Shown here one piece after another: positions 38,890-47,596 of a stretch of 64,000 bases of DNA. Source of the DNA: Pseudomonadota bacterium (lineage in GTDB: Bacteria; Pseudomonadota; Gammaproteobacteria; Steroidobacterales; Steroidobacteraceae); NCBI GenBank assembly GCA_023423935.1, contig JAFAEQ010000055.1, positions 1-64,000 on the forward strand. The letters are read 5' to 3'. Each line of letters opens with the position of its first letter. Within the stretch, counting starts at the first letter, position 1. The notes under the pieces are model-generated. The model had not been told where the DNA came from. It made no database searches and saw nothing but the letters and a program-made list of their open reading frames with translations. The position numbers were made by a program, and so were the translations under genes.

Positions 38890-39629
38890 CGACGCAGATC
38901 GACCTGTCCGAGTCGACCCGGCTCATCGAGTGGGCGCAGCGGCCGCAGCTCTCGCGGTTGCTGCATCTGCTGCAGTTCGGCGATTCCGCGTTGCCGATCG
39001 GCAGCTTCTCGTTCTCCAACGGCCTGGAAGCGGCGGTTCAGAGTGGACTGGTTGACGACGCGGCTACGCTGCATGAGTTCGTGCTCACGGCGATGCATCA
39101 GAGCGCCTTCACCGACGGCATCGCGCTGTTGTGCGCTCATGATGCGTTCGGCATGCAGGACACCGCGGCCTTGCTCGTCATCGATCGACGCCTCTACGAA
39201 CGCAAGGTCAACGAGGAAACGAGACTCATGGCCGTGCGCACGGGTCGCAAGCTATGCGAGCTGGCGTGTGCCGTCGTTGGCGACCGGCTCAGTCGCGACT
39301 GGCTCGCCAGGATCGTGCGTGGCGAAACGCCGGGTACGCATGCCGTCAGTCTCGCGATCGCGTTGGGGGCCGTCGGAATCGCGCGGGCCGATGCTTTCGG
39401 CGTCCAGCAATACTCCGTGGCCACCGCCATTCTGAGTGCGGCGCTGCGTCTCATGCGCATCTCGTTCATCGAGACGCAGTCGATCCTGCTCGAAGTGAGC
39501 CGCCGGGTCGATGTGCTTCATGAGCATGTGGCCGAGGCCGCCATCGACGACATGTCGAGCTTTGCACCCACCATCGACATCCTGGCCGCCATGCACGTCA
39601 AGGGCCGCGTGCGTCTGTTCATGACCTGA
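38886..39629 (+). CDS. ureF: Urease accessory protein UreF
   Basis: 247 residues starting in a four-base overlap with ureE. Family hallmarks are LLQFGDSALPIGSFSFSNGLE near residue 30, EETRLMAVRTGRKL and GAVGIARADAFGVQQYSVAT. The predicted all-helical protein binds UreD and UreG in the maturation complex and gates GTP hydrolysis by UreG. Length and motifs are complete. Confidence 0.95.
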   Translation: MTTQIDLSESTRLIEWAQRPQLSRLLHLLQFGDSALPIGSFSFSNGLEAAVQSGLVDDAATLHEFVLTAMHQSAFTDGIALLCAHDAFGMQDTAALLVIDRRLYERKVNEETRLMAVRTGRKLCELACAVVGDRLSRDWLARIVRGETPGTHAVSLAIALGAVGIARADAFGVQQYSVATAILSAALRLMRISFIETQSILLEVSRRVDVLHEHVAEAAIDDMSSFAPTIDILAAMHVKGRVRLFMT

Positions 39630-39648
39630 CACTCTCGCGGGGTAGCAT

Positions 39649-40287
39649 ATGAAGAAGATCCCACGTATCGGTATCGGCGGCCCAGTCGGCTCGGGAAAGA
39701 CCGCGCTGATAGAGGCGATCACACCCTTGCTGGTCGACCTCGGCCAGCGTGTGCTGGTAGTGACGAACGATGTCGTCACTACCGAAGACGCGCGGCATGT
39801 GCAGCGCACGTTGCGAGGCGTGCTGGTCGAGGAACGCATCGTCGGTGTCGAGACCGGCGGTTGTCCGCACACGGCGGTACGCGAGGATCCGAGCATGAAC
39901 CTCGCTGCCGTGGAGGAGATGGAAGCGAAGTTTCCAGACTCGGATCTGGTGCTGCTCGAAAGCGGCGGCGACAACCTGACATTGACCTTCAGTCCGGCGC
40001 TGATCGATTTTTTCATTTACGTGATCGATGTGGCGGCCGGCGACAAGATTCCGCGCAAGAACGGTCCGGGCATCACACAGTCGGACATCCTGGTCATCAA
40101 CAAGACGGATCTCGCGCCCTATGTAGGCGCGAGTCTGCAGGTCATGGATGCCGACTCACGCCTGATGCGAGGCCGTAAACCTTTCGTGTTTACGAACTGC
40201 AAGACGGGCGAGGGCATCGCCGAGATCGTGACGCTGATCCAGGAGCGCGTTCTCTTCGACAATCAACCGATCGAAAGGAGCGCGTAG
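39649..40287 (+). CDS. ureG: Urease accessory GTPase UreG
   Basis: 212 residues. P-loop GPVGSGKT (residues 11-18), the Cys-Pro-His nickel-binding motif in GGCPHTAVRED (Cys72, His74), LESGGDNLT and guanine-specificity NKTDLAPYVG are all present. UreG is the GTPase that delivers nickel to apo-urease together with UreD and UreF. It starts 19 bases after ureF, and its stop TAG shares one base with the GTG start of ureD. Confidence 0.97.
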   Translation: MKKIPRIGIGGPVGSGKTALIEAITPLLVDLGQRVLVVTNDVVTTEDARHVQRTLRGVLVEERIVGVETGGCPHTAVREDPSMNLAAVEEMEAKFPDSDLVLLESGGDNLTLTFSPALIDFFIYVIDVAAGDKIPRKNGPGITQSDILVINKTDLAPYVGASLQVMDADSRLMRGRKPFVFTNCKTGEGIAEIVTLIQERVLFDNQPIERSA

Positions 40288-41195
40288 TGGCCAATGCTCC
40301 GCGGGAACTTGCGGCCTACCACGATGAGCCGGCGCAGCTTCCGAGCGGATCGTTCGGCAAGTGTGCATACCTGCGGTTGGGGTTCGAGGCGCAGTCGGAT
40401 CGCTCGGTGCTGCGCACACTGCATCGCCGTGCGCCGTTGCTGGTGCAGCAGGCGCTGTACTGGGACGAGCAGATGCCGGGGCTGCCATGCGTCTACATGA
40501 TCTCCAACTCGGGCGGCATTCTGCAGGGAGATCGCTACCGTATCGAGATCGACATGCCCGCAGGCACGCAGGCGCATGTCACGACGCAGGCCGCCACCAA
40601 GATCCACAGCATGGACGCGAACTATGCGACGCAAACCCAGGAGCTGACGCTAGGGCCCGACGCGTATCTCGAGTACATGCCGCAGCCGCTGATTCCACAC
40701 GCATCATCACGGTTCGTGCAACACACGCGGGTATCGATCGACCCGAGCGCGACCCTGGTCTACGCCGAGGTGCTCATGGCCGGACGCAAGTACTACGGAG
40801 CCGGTGAGCTGTTCCGCTACGATCTGTTCTCTTCGACGCTGCATGCGCAACGTCCCGACGGCGAGTCGTTGTTCACCGAGAAGTTCGTCATCGAGCCGCG
40901 TCGCCGCTCCGTCGCCCGTCTGGGAGCGATGGGTCCGTTCCACGTCTTCGGCAGCTTCGTGGTGCTCACTTCGAAGCAGCATGCGGAACGATTGTTCGAG
41001 GCTTTCGAGCCCAGCTTCGATCCCACGTCCAGTCTCGTCTTCGGTGCCAGTCATCTGCCGCGCGATGCGGGTCTCGTCGTGAAGATCCTCGGCATGGAAA
41101 CGGCGCCGGTGAATGCCGCCATTCGTCGCTTCTGGTCGCTGGCTCGAGAGGAAGTGGCAGGCGCGCGCGTTCCCGAGAATTTTCTCTGGGCTTGA
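40287..41195 (+). CDS. ureD: Urease accessory protein UreD (UreH)
   Basis: 302 residues from GTG 40287, overlapping the ureG stop by one base; AAAGGAG lies 6 bases ahead. Family segments are YMISNSGGILQGDRY, AHVTTQAATKIHSM, YLEYMPQPLIPHASSRF and EVLMAGRKYYG. UreD is the scaffold that contacts apo-urease and carries the nickel tunnel. In many operons ureD comes first; here it is the last urease gene. Confidence 0.95.
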   Translation: MANAPRELAAYHDEPAQLPSGSFGKCAYLRLGFEAQSDRSVLRTLHRRAPLLVQQALYWDEQMPGLPCVYMISNSGGILQGDRYRIEIDMPAGTQAHVTTQAATKIHSMDANYATQTQELTLGPDAYLEYMPQPLIPHASSRFVQHTRVSIDPSATLVYAEVLMAGRKYYGAGELFRYDLFSSTLHAQRPDGESLFTEKFVIEPRRRSVARLGAMGPFHVFGSFVVLTSKQHAERLFEAFEPSFDPTSSLVFGASHLPRDAGLVVKILGMETAPVNAAIRRFWSLAREEVAGARVPENFLWA

Positions 41196-41217
41196 CCCCG
41201 CGGCCCAAGGAGCCGGC

Positions 41218-42267
41218 ATGCCAAACGAAACTTCAGGTTGGGCATCGCTGACGGAGCGCAACAGCGCCATCCGATTCATCGACGTGAACCTGCGAGGAGC
41301 AGGGCAGGTCATCTTTCAGAACAATCCATGGACCGGATTGTTTTTCCTGTTGGCGATCGTTTGGGGCGCCATCGCGGGCGGACAGATCGTCATTGGGATC
41401 AGCGCCATCGTGGCGCTGGTGATCGCGACCGTCACCGCGATGCTGCTCGATGTCGACGAAACCTCGCTGCGTCAGGGCATGTTCGGGTTCAACGGGGTGC
41501 TCGTGGGTGCGGCGGTTCCGACCTTTCTGGTGCCCAGTCCCGAAATGTGGGTCGTCGTGATCATTGGCGCCGCGGTCTCCACCGTCGTGATGCTGGCGGT
41601 ATCGAATGTGATGAAGACCTGGGGCGCGCCGGCGCTCACTTTTCCGTTCGTGCTGACGACATGGTTCCTGGTGCTGATGCCGTATGCCTTCAGCGATTTG
41701 CAGATCGCCTCGATGGGACCGCCGAAGTTGCCACATTCGCTGACCGAGACGGGGTTCGAACATCTGGCCGCCGCGCAGTTGATCGCAGCCTGGCTGAAAG
41801 GACCGGCACAGGTATTTCTGATCAACAATGCCGTGAGCGGTGTTCTGGTCGTGATCGGATTGTTGATCAGCTCGCTATGGGCGGGAGGGCTGGCACTGGC
41901 CGGCTCTGCGGTGGGTGTGATTCTCGCGCTGTATTTCGGCGCAAGCGTCAAGGACATCGAACAAGGTCTGTTCGGCTTCAGCGCCGTTCTGACTGCAGTC
42001 GGCCTCGGCAGCGCATTCTTCAAGCCCGCCTGGCGCGTGATGCTCTTTGCACTGCTCGGCACGATCTTCACCGTCATGGTCCAGGGGGCGCTCGACGGCG
42101 CACTGGCACCCTTGGGTATTCCCACGTTCACGGCACCGTTCGTCTTTGCGACCTGGCTGTTCCTGCTGCCCAAAGAGAAGCTCCAGCCGCATCCGCATGC
42201 CCCGATCAAGAATGGCGTGGTCGGCGAATCCAGGGGGAGCCGTCAGCATTCCGGTTCAGCGTCATGA
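41218..42267 (+). CDS. Urea transporter (UT family channel)
   Basis: 349 residues from ATG 41218 with AAGGAG upstream. The N-terminal segment FQNNPWTGLFFLLAI and its internal echo in the second half are the mark of bacterial/eukaryotic UT urea channels, which have two homologous halves of five helices each; about ten hydrophobic segments can be counted. The second hallmark LPHSLTETGF is weaker. It sits directly after ureD, so it probably brings urea into the cell for urease. Its stop overlaps the next gene as ATGA. Confidence 0.88.
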   Translation: MPNETSGWASLTERNSAIRFIDVNLRGAGQVIFQNNPWTGLFFLLAIVWGAIAGGQIVIGISAIVALVIATVTAMLLDVDETSLRQGMFGFNGVLVGAAVPTFLVPSPEMWVVVIIGAAVSTVVMLAVSNVMKTWGAPALTFPFVLTTWFLVLMPYAFSDLQIASMGPPKLPHSLTETGFEHLAAAQLIAAWLKGPAQVFLINNAVSGVLVVIGLLISSLWAGGLALAGSAVGVILALYFGASVKDIEQGLFGFSAVLTAVGLGSAFFKPAWRVMLFALLGTIFTVMVQGALDGALAPLGIPTFTAPFVFATWLFLLPKEKLQPHPHAPIKNGVVGESRGSRQHSGSAS

Positions 42268-43340
42268 ACACTGCGCTGCGCGTACTGCTGGTGCTTGTCG
42301 GGTGTGTCGGACTGTTCGTCTATTTCAGATCGATCATTCGAATGATGCTGTTGAACCGGCGCGAGCGCGATGTGCTCGAGCGTATCGCCGCGCGTTTCGT
42401 CATCGCCATCATGCATGGGCTCGCCAGCGGCAAGCGCAGTCAGTCGGAAGTGAAGCATGTGCAGGCGTGGCTCATGCCGATGTTCATCTTCACCATCGTC
42501 GCGATCTGGTTCGTGCTGGTGCAGTTCTCGTTCGGCCTCATCCTATGGGGCGTGCGTGTAGAGCCGAACCTGGGACAGGCCTTCATTGCCAGCGGTTCCG
42601 CGCTCAGCACGCTCGGCTTCCACACACCCAGCACGACCGTCGGCGAATGGCTGGCGATTGGCGAGGCGGCGATTGGCCTCGGCATCGTCATCCTGCTATT
42701 CACCTTCGTTCCCGGTTACCAGTCCGCGATCCAGGCGCGGGAGCGCAAGGGTGGGTGGCTTGCCTCACGCACGACACAAGCCGAACCGTCTTGCGTCGGC
42801 CTGCTCAGGTCATTGCAGCGAAGTGGACAAACCGACGATGCGTCCGTCTGGCTGGAGTGGGAGAGCTGGTTTCGCGGCTTGCTCGAGACTCACTCGATTT
42901 CTCCCGTGCTCGCCTACGTGCCGTCGATCTATCGCGGCAACTGGGTCGACACCGCGACCACCATCCTGGACGCCGCATCGCTGCTGCTCGTTTCGGGCGA
43001 TCCGCAGCACACCGAAGGGCCGCGGCTCTGTCGCGAAGCGGGGATCGCCGCTGTGCGCAGCATTGCAGCCGAGTTGATTGGCGACAGAGCACAAAGACAG
43101 GCCGAAGATCTCAGCAGCGCCGATGCGAATTCCTCGTTGCTCGCGTTGCATGACCAGCTGCACCGGCTGGGCCTGCCCGTCGCCCCGGACAAGGATCGGT
43201 GGGCGCAGAGCTTTGCTGCCTTGAGGACAGACTACATATCCGATCTGCGCCACATATCGCGTGCGACGCTGATGCCCATCATGGAGCCGTGGGAGCGGCC
43301 GGCCGCAGACGAACAGCAGCGCGTGGACGGCAAGCGTTGA
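42264..43340 (+). CDS. Membrane protein with potassium-channel-like pore segment, function unknown
   Basis: 358 residues beginning in a four-base overlap with the urea channel gene. The first 150 residues hold three hydrophobic segments: residues 5-22, about 72-97, and about 126-150. Between the last two lies SGSALSTLGFHTP, which looks like the pore helix and filter of two-helix ion channels (T-x-G type). The C-terminal 200 residues are soluble and helical. Proteins of this kind occur beside urease genes to my knowledge, but no function is established that I can cite. Ammonium or potassium movement that balances urease activity is a guess from context. Confidence 0.6.
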   Translation: MNTALRVLLVLVGCVGLFVYFRSIIRMMLLNRRERDVLERIAARFVIAIMHGLASGKRSQSEVKHVQAWLMPMFIFTIVAIWFVLVQFSFGLILWGVRVEPNLGQAFIASGSALSTLGFHTPSTTVGEWLAIGEAAIGLGIVILLFTFVPGYQSAIQARERKGGWLASRTTQAEPSCVGLLRSLQRSGQTDDASVWLEWESWFRGLLETHSISPVLAYVPSIYRGNWVDTATTILDAASLLLVSGDPQHTEGPRLCREAGIAAVRSIAAELIGDRAQRQAEDLSSADANSSLLALHDQLHRLGLPVAPDKDRWAQSFAALRTDYISDLRHISRATLMPIMEPWERPAADEQQRVDGKR

Positions 43341-43353
43341 CGGCGAGTTACGC

Positions 43354-43986
43354 GTGGCTCACATACCCGACGGTGTGCTCTCCGTTCCTGTGCTCACCGC
43401 CGGAGGTATCGGGGCTGCGATCGCCGTCGTCGTCGCAGTACGCCGTCTCGATGACTCGCAAGTGCCGCGCGTCGCGATCTTGTCCGCGATGTTCTTCGTT
43501 GTATCGCTCATCTCAGTGCCAGCGGGTCCATCGAGCGTTCACTTACTGCTGTCGGCACTGATGGGGCTCACCATCGGTCTGGCCACGATTCCAGCGGTCC
43601 TGATCGGACTGGTTCTGCAGGTGCTGTTATTCGGAGTGGGCGGAGTCACGACGCTCGGTGTCAATACGCTCAACATCGCTTTGCCTGCCGTGGTCTTCGG
43701 CGCATTGTTTCTCCCGCTGATCCGTCGGCTGCCGCCGCGCTCTGCAGCAGTCGCAGGATTCATCTGTGCCGTCTTGTCGGTTGCGGGGACGGCGGGCGGT
43801 GTTGCGCTGGCGCTGACACTATCTTCACCCGCCTTTACGCCCTCCGTGCCGATCATCGCGGCAAGCTACGTGCCGCTCATGCTCGCAGAAGGGTTGATCA
43901 CCGCATTCGCAGTCGGTTTTCTCAAGCGTGTCCGTCCGGAAACTCTGAGTGGACCGGCGGTCAGTCAGGCAGAGGTGACATCATGA
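43354..43986 (+). CDS. nikM: Nickel/cobalt ECF transporter substrate-binding membrane subunit (CbiM/NikM)
   Basis: 210 residues from GTG 43354, which sets the N-terminus to MAHIPDG. In this family the N-terminal amine, an early His and a second His (here in SSVHLLLSALMG) bind the metal, so the start is functionally fixed. With Ala in second place the initiator Met is likely removed, leaving His at position 2. Six hydrophobic segments follow. Neighbouring genes for the other ECF subunits, and urease just upstream, indicate nickel rather than cobalt as substrate (inference). It overlaps nikL as ATGA. Confidence 0.9.
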   Translation: MAHIPDGVLSVPVLTAGGIGAAIAVVVAVRRLDDSQVPRVAILSAMFFVVSLISVPAGPSSVHLLLSALMGLTIGLATIPAVLIGLVLQVLLFGVGGVTTLGVNTLNIALPAVVFGALFLPLIRRLPPRSAAVAGFICAVLSVAGTAGGVALALTLSSPAFTPSVPIIAASYVPLMLAEGLITAFAVGFLKRVRPETLSGPAVSQAEVTS

Positions 43987-44615
43987 TCCGCATCGCAACG
44001 AAGGAACGTGTGCGCGCGCGATGTGTCGCGGGCTGTCTGCTGCTGGCGGTATGCAGCATTGCAGGTGCTCACGATCTGGCTGTGTTCGCGACAGTCGATG
44101 ACGGGATGGTGCGCGGCTACGCGTTCTTCGGCGGCGGCGGTCGGGCCAGTCGAGCACGGCTTCTCATCCGCGACGGCGCTGGAAACGAACTGTTCCGCGG
44201 CGGCACCGACGTTGAAGGCGCATTCAATTTTCGCCCGGGCGTTCCCACAGAGCTCATCGTCACGGTCGACGTCGGTGACGGTCACGCTGCCAAAACACGT
44301 ATTCCCGCGGATCGCTTCGCCGCAGCCGACACCATCAAGGCGGTCCCTGCAGTGAATGTCCAGGCGGGAAGAGCGACGCCGAATGCGGCAGTGGCGAACG
44401 ATGTAGATCTGTCCGAAGCGATAGAACGAAGCGTGGATCGCGCGGTGGCGCGACAAGTCACACCGCTTCTGGAGGCATATGCGACGGCGGATCACCGTCT
44501 GCGCCTGAGCGACATGCTCGGCGGTGTCGCGCTCATCATCGGGCTCGCGGGTATGTTTCTGTGGGGACAGTCGCGCCGCACGCCACGTACAGGCCGGGCG
44601 CGGGATGCGATATGA
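43983..44615 (+). CDS. nikL: NikL-like accessory subunit of the nickel ECF transporter
   Basis: 210 residues. It starts with a signal-anchor segment ending in GAHDL, continues with a beta-sandwich-like domain (GYAFFGGGGRASRARLLIRD, GTDVEGAFNFRPG) and ends with one transmembrane helix (MLGGVALIIGLAGMFLW). This arrangement is that of NikL/NikN-type small subunits that assist NikM. Overlaps at both ends (ATGA with nikM and nikQ) show it belongs to the transporter operon. Similarity is weak, so position carries much of the call. Confidence 0.75.
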   Translation: MIRIATKERVRARCVAGCLLLAVCSIAGAHDLAVFATVDDGMVRGYAFFGGGGRASRARLLIRDGAGNELFRGGTDVEGAFNFRPGVPTELIVTVDVGDGHAAKTRIPADRFAAADTIKAVPAVNVQAGRATPNAAVANDVDLSEAIERSVDRAVARQVTPLLEAYATADHRLRLSDMLGGVALIIGLAGMFLWGQSRRTPRTGRARDAI

Positions 44616-45346
44616 GCGCGGTGGGGCTGATCGACGAGCTGCAGCCGCGCACCCGTGTTCTCGCGACGATCGCTGCGGTGTCCGGCGCCACGCTCATTCG
44701 CAATGCGATCGTTCTGGCGGCCGCACTCGTCGGTGCGCTGGTGCTCGCGCGACTGAGCAAGGTGCGCTGGAGGGCGCTTCGCGATCGCCTTCGACATGTC
44801 GAAGGTTTCATGCTCGTGCTGCTCGTCATGCTGCCATTCGTCGTCCCGGGCGAGCCGCTCGTGCAGGTTGGGCCCATCGCGGCGACGACCGCTGGCGTCG
44901 CGATGGCAGTGAGCATCGCCTTCAAGATCGCCATCTGCTCAGTGACCGTCTTCGCAATCCTCGGCTCGCTCGACCCAGTGCAGATCGGGCAGGCGGCTCA
45001 TGCCCTGGGGGTCCCCGCGAAACTCGTTCGCCTGTTTCTGTTCACTGTTCGTTACGTGTCCGTGCTGCGCGCCGAAGTCATCCGCCTCGTCGAAGCCATG
45101 CGCGTGCGTGCGTTCGTCCCAGGGTCGAATGCGCATTGCTGGCGGACATACGGAAACCTCGCCGGCACGATGCTGCTGCGCTCGCTGGATCGCGCACATC
45201 GCGTCGATGAAGCGATGCGGTGCCGCGGCTTCACTGGACAGATTCCAGCAGCTCCGCAAGTGGCGGCGCCCAAGCACGACTTCGTCTTCGTCGGCGCCGT
45301 CGCCTGCGCAATGATCGGCCTGATCGTGATGGATCACGTCCTATGA
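44612..45346 (+). CDS. nikQ: ECF transporter transmembrane T component (CbiQ/NikQ)
   Basis: 244 residues from ATG 44612, overlapping nikL as ATGA. About five hydrophobic segments plus the coupling-helix motifs of T components, Ala-Arg-Gly like AMRVRAF and AMRCRGF, which contact the ATPase. It couples ATP hydrolysis by NikO to metal release by NikM. Some copies in this family are longer, with a longer N-terminus. Confidence 0.88.
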   Translation: MSAVGLIDELQPRTRVLATIAAVSGATLIRNAIVLAAALVGALVLARLSKVRWRALRDRLRHVEGFMLVLLVMLPFVVPGEPLVQVGPIAATTAGVAMAVSIAFKIAICSVTVFAILGSLDPVQIGQAAHALGVPAKLVRLFLFTVRYVSVLRAEVIRLVEAMRVRAFVPGSNAHCWRTYGNLAGTMLLRSLDRAHRVDEAMRCRGFTGQIPAAPQVAAPKHDFVFVGAVACAMIGLIVMDHVL

Positions 45347-46071
45347 AAGCCGTGGTGGCGCTCGATCACGTAACGGTGGCACGCGGCGGGCGATGCGTGC
45401 TCGAGGATGTATCGCTCACGTTGCACGAGAGCGAGCGACTCGCGCTCGTCGGTGCGAACGGTGCCGGCAAGACCACGTTATTGCGCACCATCGTCGGTCT
45501 GGAAGTTGCGACGGGCGGAACGATCATGGTCTGCGACGTGCAGTGCCGCACCGAGCGCGACTTTCGAAAGGTGCGCACACGCGCAGCGTATCTGTTTCAG
45601 GATCCTGACGATCAGCTGTTCTGTCCAACGGTGATCGACGACGTAGCCTTCGGCCCGATGAATCTGGGCCTGTCGAGGGATGATGCGCTGTCTCGTGCTC
45701 GTACGCTGCTGGCGGACCTGAATCTCAAACACCTCGCCGAATGCATTACGCATCGTCTGTCCGATGGTGAGAAGCGAATGGTTTCGCTGGCGTCGGTTCT
45801 TGCGATGCGACCGACTGTCCTGCTGCTCGATGAGCCCACCAATGCGCTCGATGAGTCGCACGCGCGGCGCATGATCGAGATTCTTGCGATGCAATCGGTG
45901 GCAATGATCGTCGTGTCGCACGACTGGGCCCTGCTGGAGCGCCTGTCCGATCGTGTCGTCGCACTGCGCGATGGACGTGTGAGTGCGGCGGTCATGCATC
46001 GACACCCGCAGTGGATCGATCAGGTGCACGTCCATGAACCGATCGTCGGCGGGCAAGGTGTCGATCCTTAG
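45343..46071 (+). CDS. nikO: ECF transporter ATP-binding subunit (CbiO/NikO)
   Basis: 242 residues from ATG 45343, overlapping nikQ as ATGA. Walker A GANGAGKTT, Q-loop YLFQDPDDQLF (typical of ECF ATPases), signature LSDGEKR, Walker B VLLLDEPTNALDE and switch His in VVSHDW are all present. It powers the nickel importer and closes the urease/nickel operon; the next gene is on the other strand. Confidence 0.92.
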   Translation: MKAVVALDHVTVARGGRCVLEDVSLTLHESERLALVGANGAGKTTLLRTIVGLEVATGGTIMVCDVQCRTERDFRKVRTRAAYLFQDPDDQLFCPTVIDDVAFGPMNLGLSRDDALSRARTLLADLNLKHLAECITHRLSDGEKRMVSLASVLAMRPTVLLLDEPTNALDESHARRMIEILAMQSVAMIVVSHDWALLERLSDRVVALRDGRVSAAVMHRHPQWIDQVHVHEPIVGGQGVDP

Positions 46072-46106
46072 CGAGAGCTCAGCGCAGCACGGAGTGATAC
46101 TGGAGC

Positions 46107-46508
46107 TCAACCTTGGGTCGCATAGCGCGCGATGGCATCTGCGCTCGCCTCCAGCGCGGCCACGGAATCAGCGCTTTGCTCGCTCGTACCATGGCGCTGC
46201 GCCAACCAGGCAGTTTCGTTGCGGCTCAGCCAGATTCTGCCATCCTGATCTTCCCACGCCAGCATCTTGCTCGGCAGATCGAGCCCCACGCTTTGCTGAT
46301 CCTGCATCAGCGGTGTTCCCCGCATGGGATCACCGAACATCAGAAGCTGGGTTGGCCGCAGCGGCAAGCCGGCTGCATTGCCTGCCGCGCTGTGGTCGAT
46401 GCGCGCGAACACACGTAATCCAAGCGATTCGACTTTCGAGGCCGCACGATCGAGGGTCTCCTGGACGGAGAAACTGCTTGGAATCGTCAACATGCCTTCG
46501 TGAGTCAT
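46107..46508 (-). CDS. DUF302 domain protein
   Basis: 133 residues from ATG 46508 with AGGAG 8 bases upstream; longer starts are not supported. The pattern VQETLDRAASKVESLGLRVFARIDHSA followed by RPTQLLMFGDPMRGTPLMQ is the core of DUF302, a small alpha/beta domain of unknown biochemical role. No signal peptide. It is convergent with nikO. Confidence 0.88.
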   Translation of the reverse strand: MTHEGMLTIPSSFSVQETLDRAASKVESLGLRVFARIDHSAAGNAAGLPLRPTQLLMFGDPMRGTPLMQDQQSVGLDLPSKMLAWEDQDGRIWLSRNETAWLAQRHGTSEQSADSVAALEASADAIARYATQG

Positions 46509-46847
46509 GAGCCGTCTCCTTGTAATCGACGCTGCCTGTACTCGCCGATGCGGCGCCTGTACAGCTGCATTGCCTAGTGTCTGGCGGACGCAGCACGGCA
46601 CCGCAACCATTGCCTCTCACAGGTGCTGTTATTGGCGTGGAGGAACGCAGATCAATGCAGCGTCGCATCGAACGCGCTCATGCAGCGAATTTGTCTCCGC
46701 AGACTCAGACGTGCGCGTCGGCATGCATCGGTGGATGTCATTACTGTCGGCGGACGGCGTAGTGGGCAGACACCGGTGCGCTTCAGGAACTCAACGATGC
46801 AGGCCGCGTTACCTGACCCCGAGCATTGTCTATATGAGGAACGAGCC
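46509..46847. other. Divergent spacer without recognised elements
   Basis: 339 bases between the leftward DUF302 gene and the rightward HdeA-like gene. It must contain both promoters. I see no ORF worth calling, no strong hairpin and no repeat. Confidence 0.5.
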
Positions 46848-47162
46848 ATGCGTATTCGATTTGCAGCAATCGCAATTGCAACTGCTTCCGTCGTTGTGTC
46901 AGGTGTCAGCGTCAGTCAAGCCGCGAGCTCGTCGAAGAAAACGATAGACAAGATCACTTGCCAGGAATTTGCGGGTCTCGACGAAACATTCCAGCCTACG
47001 TACGTTGCCTGGGCATGGGGCTACAACCAGGGTCAGAGCGACCCGAGCTCGGCCGTGGTGGACGTGGATGGTATCGAGCAGATCACCCCGTACGTCGTAG
47101 CAGAGTGCCAGCAGGATCCGAAGGCCAGCTTCTGGAGCAAAGTGAAGAGCAAGTTCAAGTAA
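46848..47162 (+). CDS. HdeA/HdeB-like periplasmic acid-stress chaperone
   Basis: 104 residues from ATG 46848 with GAGGA 7 bases upstream. A signal peptide (about 25 residues ending SQA) is followed by the HdeA pattern: ITCQEFAGLDE with the first conserved Cys, YVAWAWGYNQG, and VVAECQQDPKASFWSKVK with the second Cys, which would form the disulfide. HdeA proteins unfold at low pH and prevent aggregation of periplasmic proteins. Length fits the family. Confidence 0.85.
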   Translation: MRIRFAAIAIATASVVVSGVSVSQAASSSKKTIDKITCQEFAGLDETFQPTYVAWAWGYNQGQSDPSSAVVDVDGIEQITPYVVAECQQDPKASFWSKVKSKFK

Positions 47163-47193
47163 CGGTGCCGAGGGTCGCGCAAGCGATGCTCTG

Positions 47194-47586
47194 TCAGCTG
47201 GAGTATCGCTTGTGCGTGCCGCCCAGCTTCATGCCTGCGACGACCGCGGCATAGCCGAGCACGATGCTGACCACCACGTAGAGCACTGCCAGGCCGGAAT
47301 CGCCTTTCGGCGCACTCATCAGCACGAACGATCCGTACGCGAAACTGGAGAACGTGGACAGGCCCCCGGCGATGCCCGTACCGAGCATCGTGTTGACGTC
47401 ATCCGAGATGGCCTTGCGCGTGTGCCGCGCGGTGACCCACCCCAGTAACAGTGAAGCAATCAGGTTCGCGACCAGAATGTCCAGCGGAAAGCCGTCGCGT
47501 GCGTTTCCCACCAGCAGCATGAGGAACTCGCGCAGCATTGCGCCGATTGCGCCGCCGACGAACACCAGGATGATCGTGTTGAGCAT
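47194..47586 (-). CDS. crcB: CrcB/Fluc fluoride channel, first of a pair
   Basis: 130 residues from ATG 47586. Four membrane helices with the Fluc signatures GGAIGAMLREF, VANLIASLLLG and GGLSTFSSFAYGSF, in which both phenylalanines of the TFSSF motif are present. Fluc channels export fluoride that enters as HF at acid pH. The gene follows the second crcB gene by ten bases, so they are translated together. Confidence 0.9.
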   Translation of the reverse strand: MLNTIILVFVGGAIGAMLREFLMLLVGNARDGFPLDILVANLIASLLLGWVTARHTRKAISDDVNTMLGTGIAGGLSTFSSFAYGSFVLMSAPKGDSGLAVLYVVVSIVLGYAAVVAGMKLGGTHKRYSS

Positions 47587-47596
47587 GGAAGTTTCC

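Noticed and set aside
43330..43354. Nickel/cobalt riboswitch before nikM
   Set aside because: Only 13 bases separate nikM from the preceding gene; no room for an aptamer.
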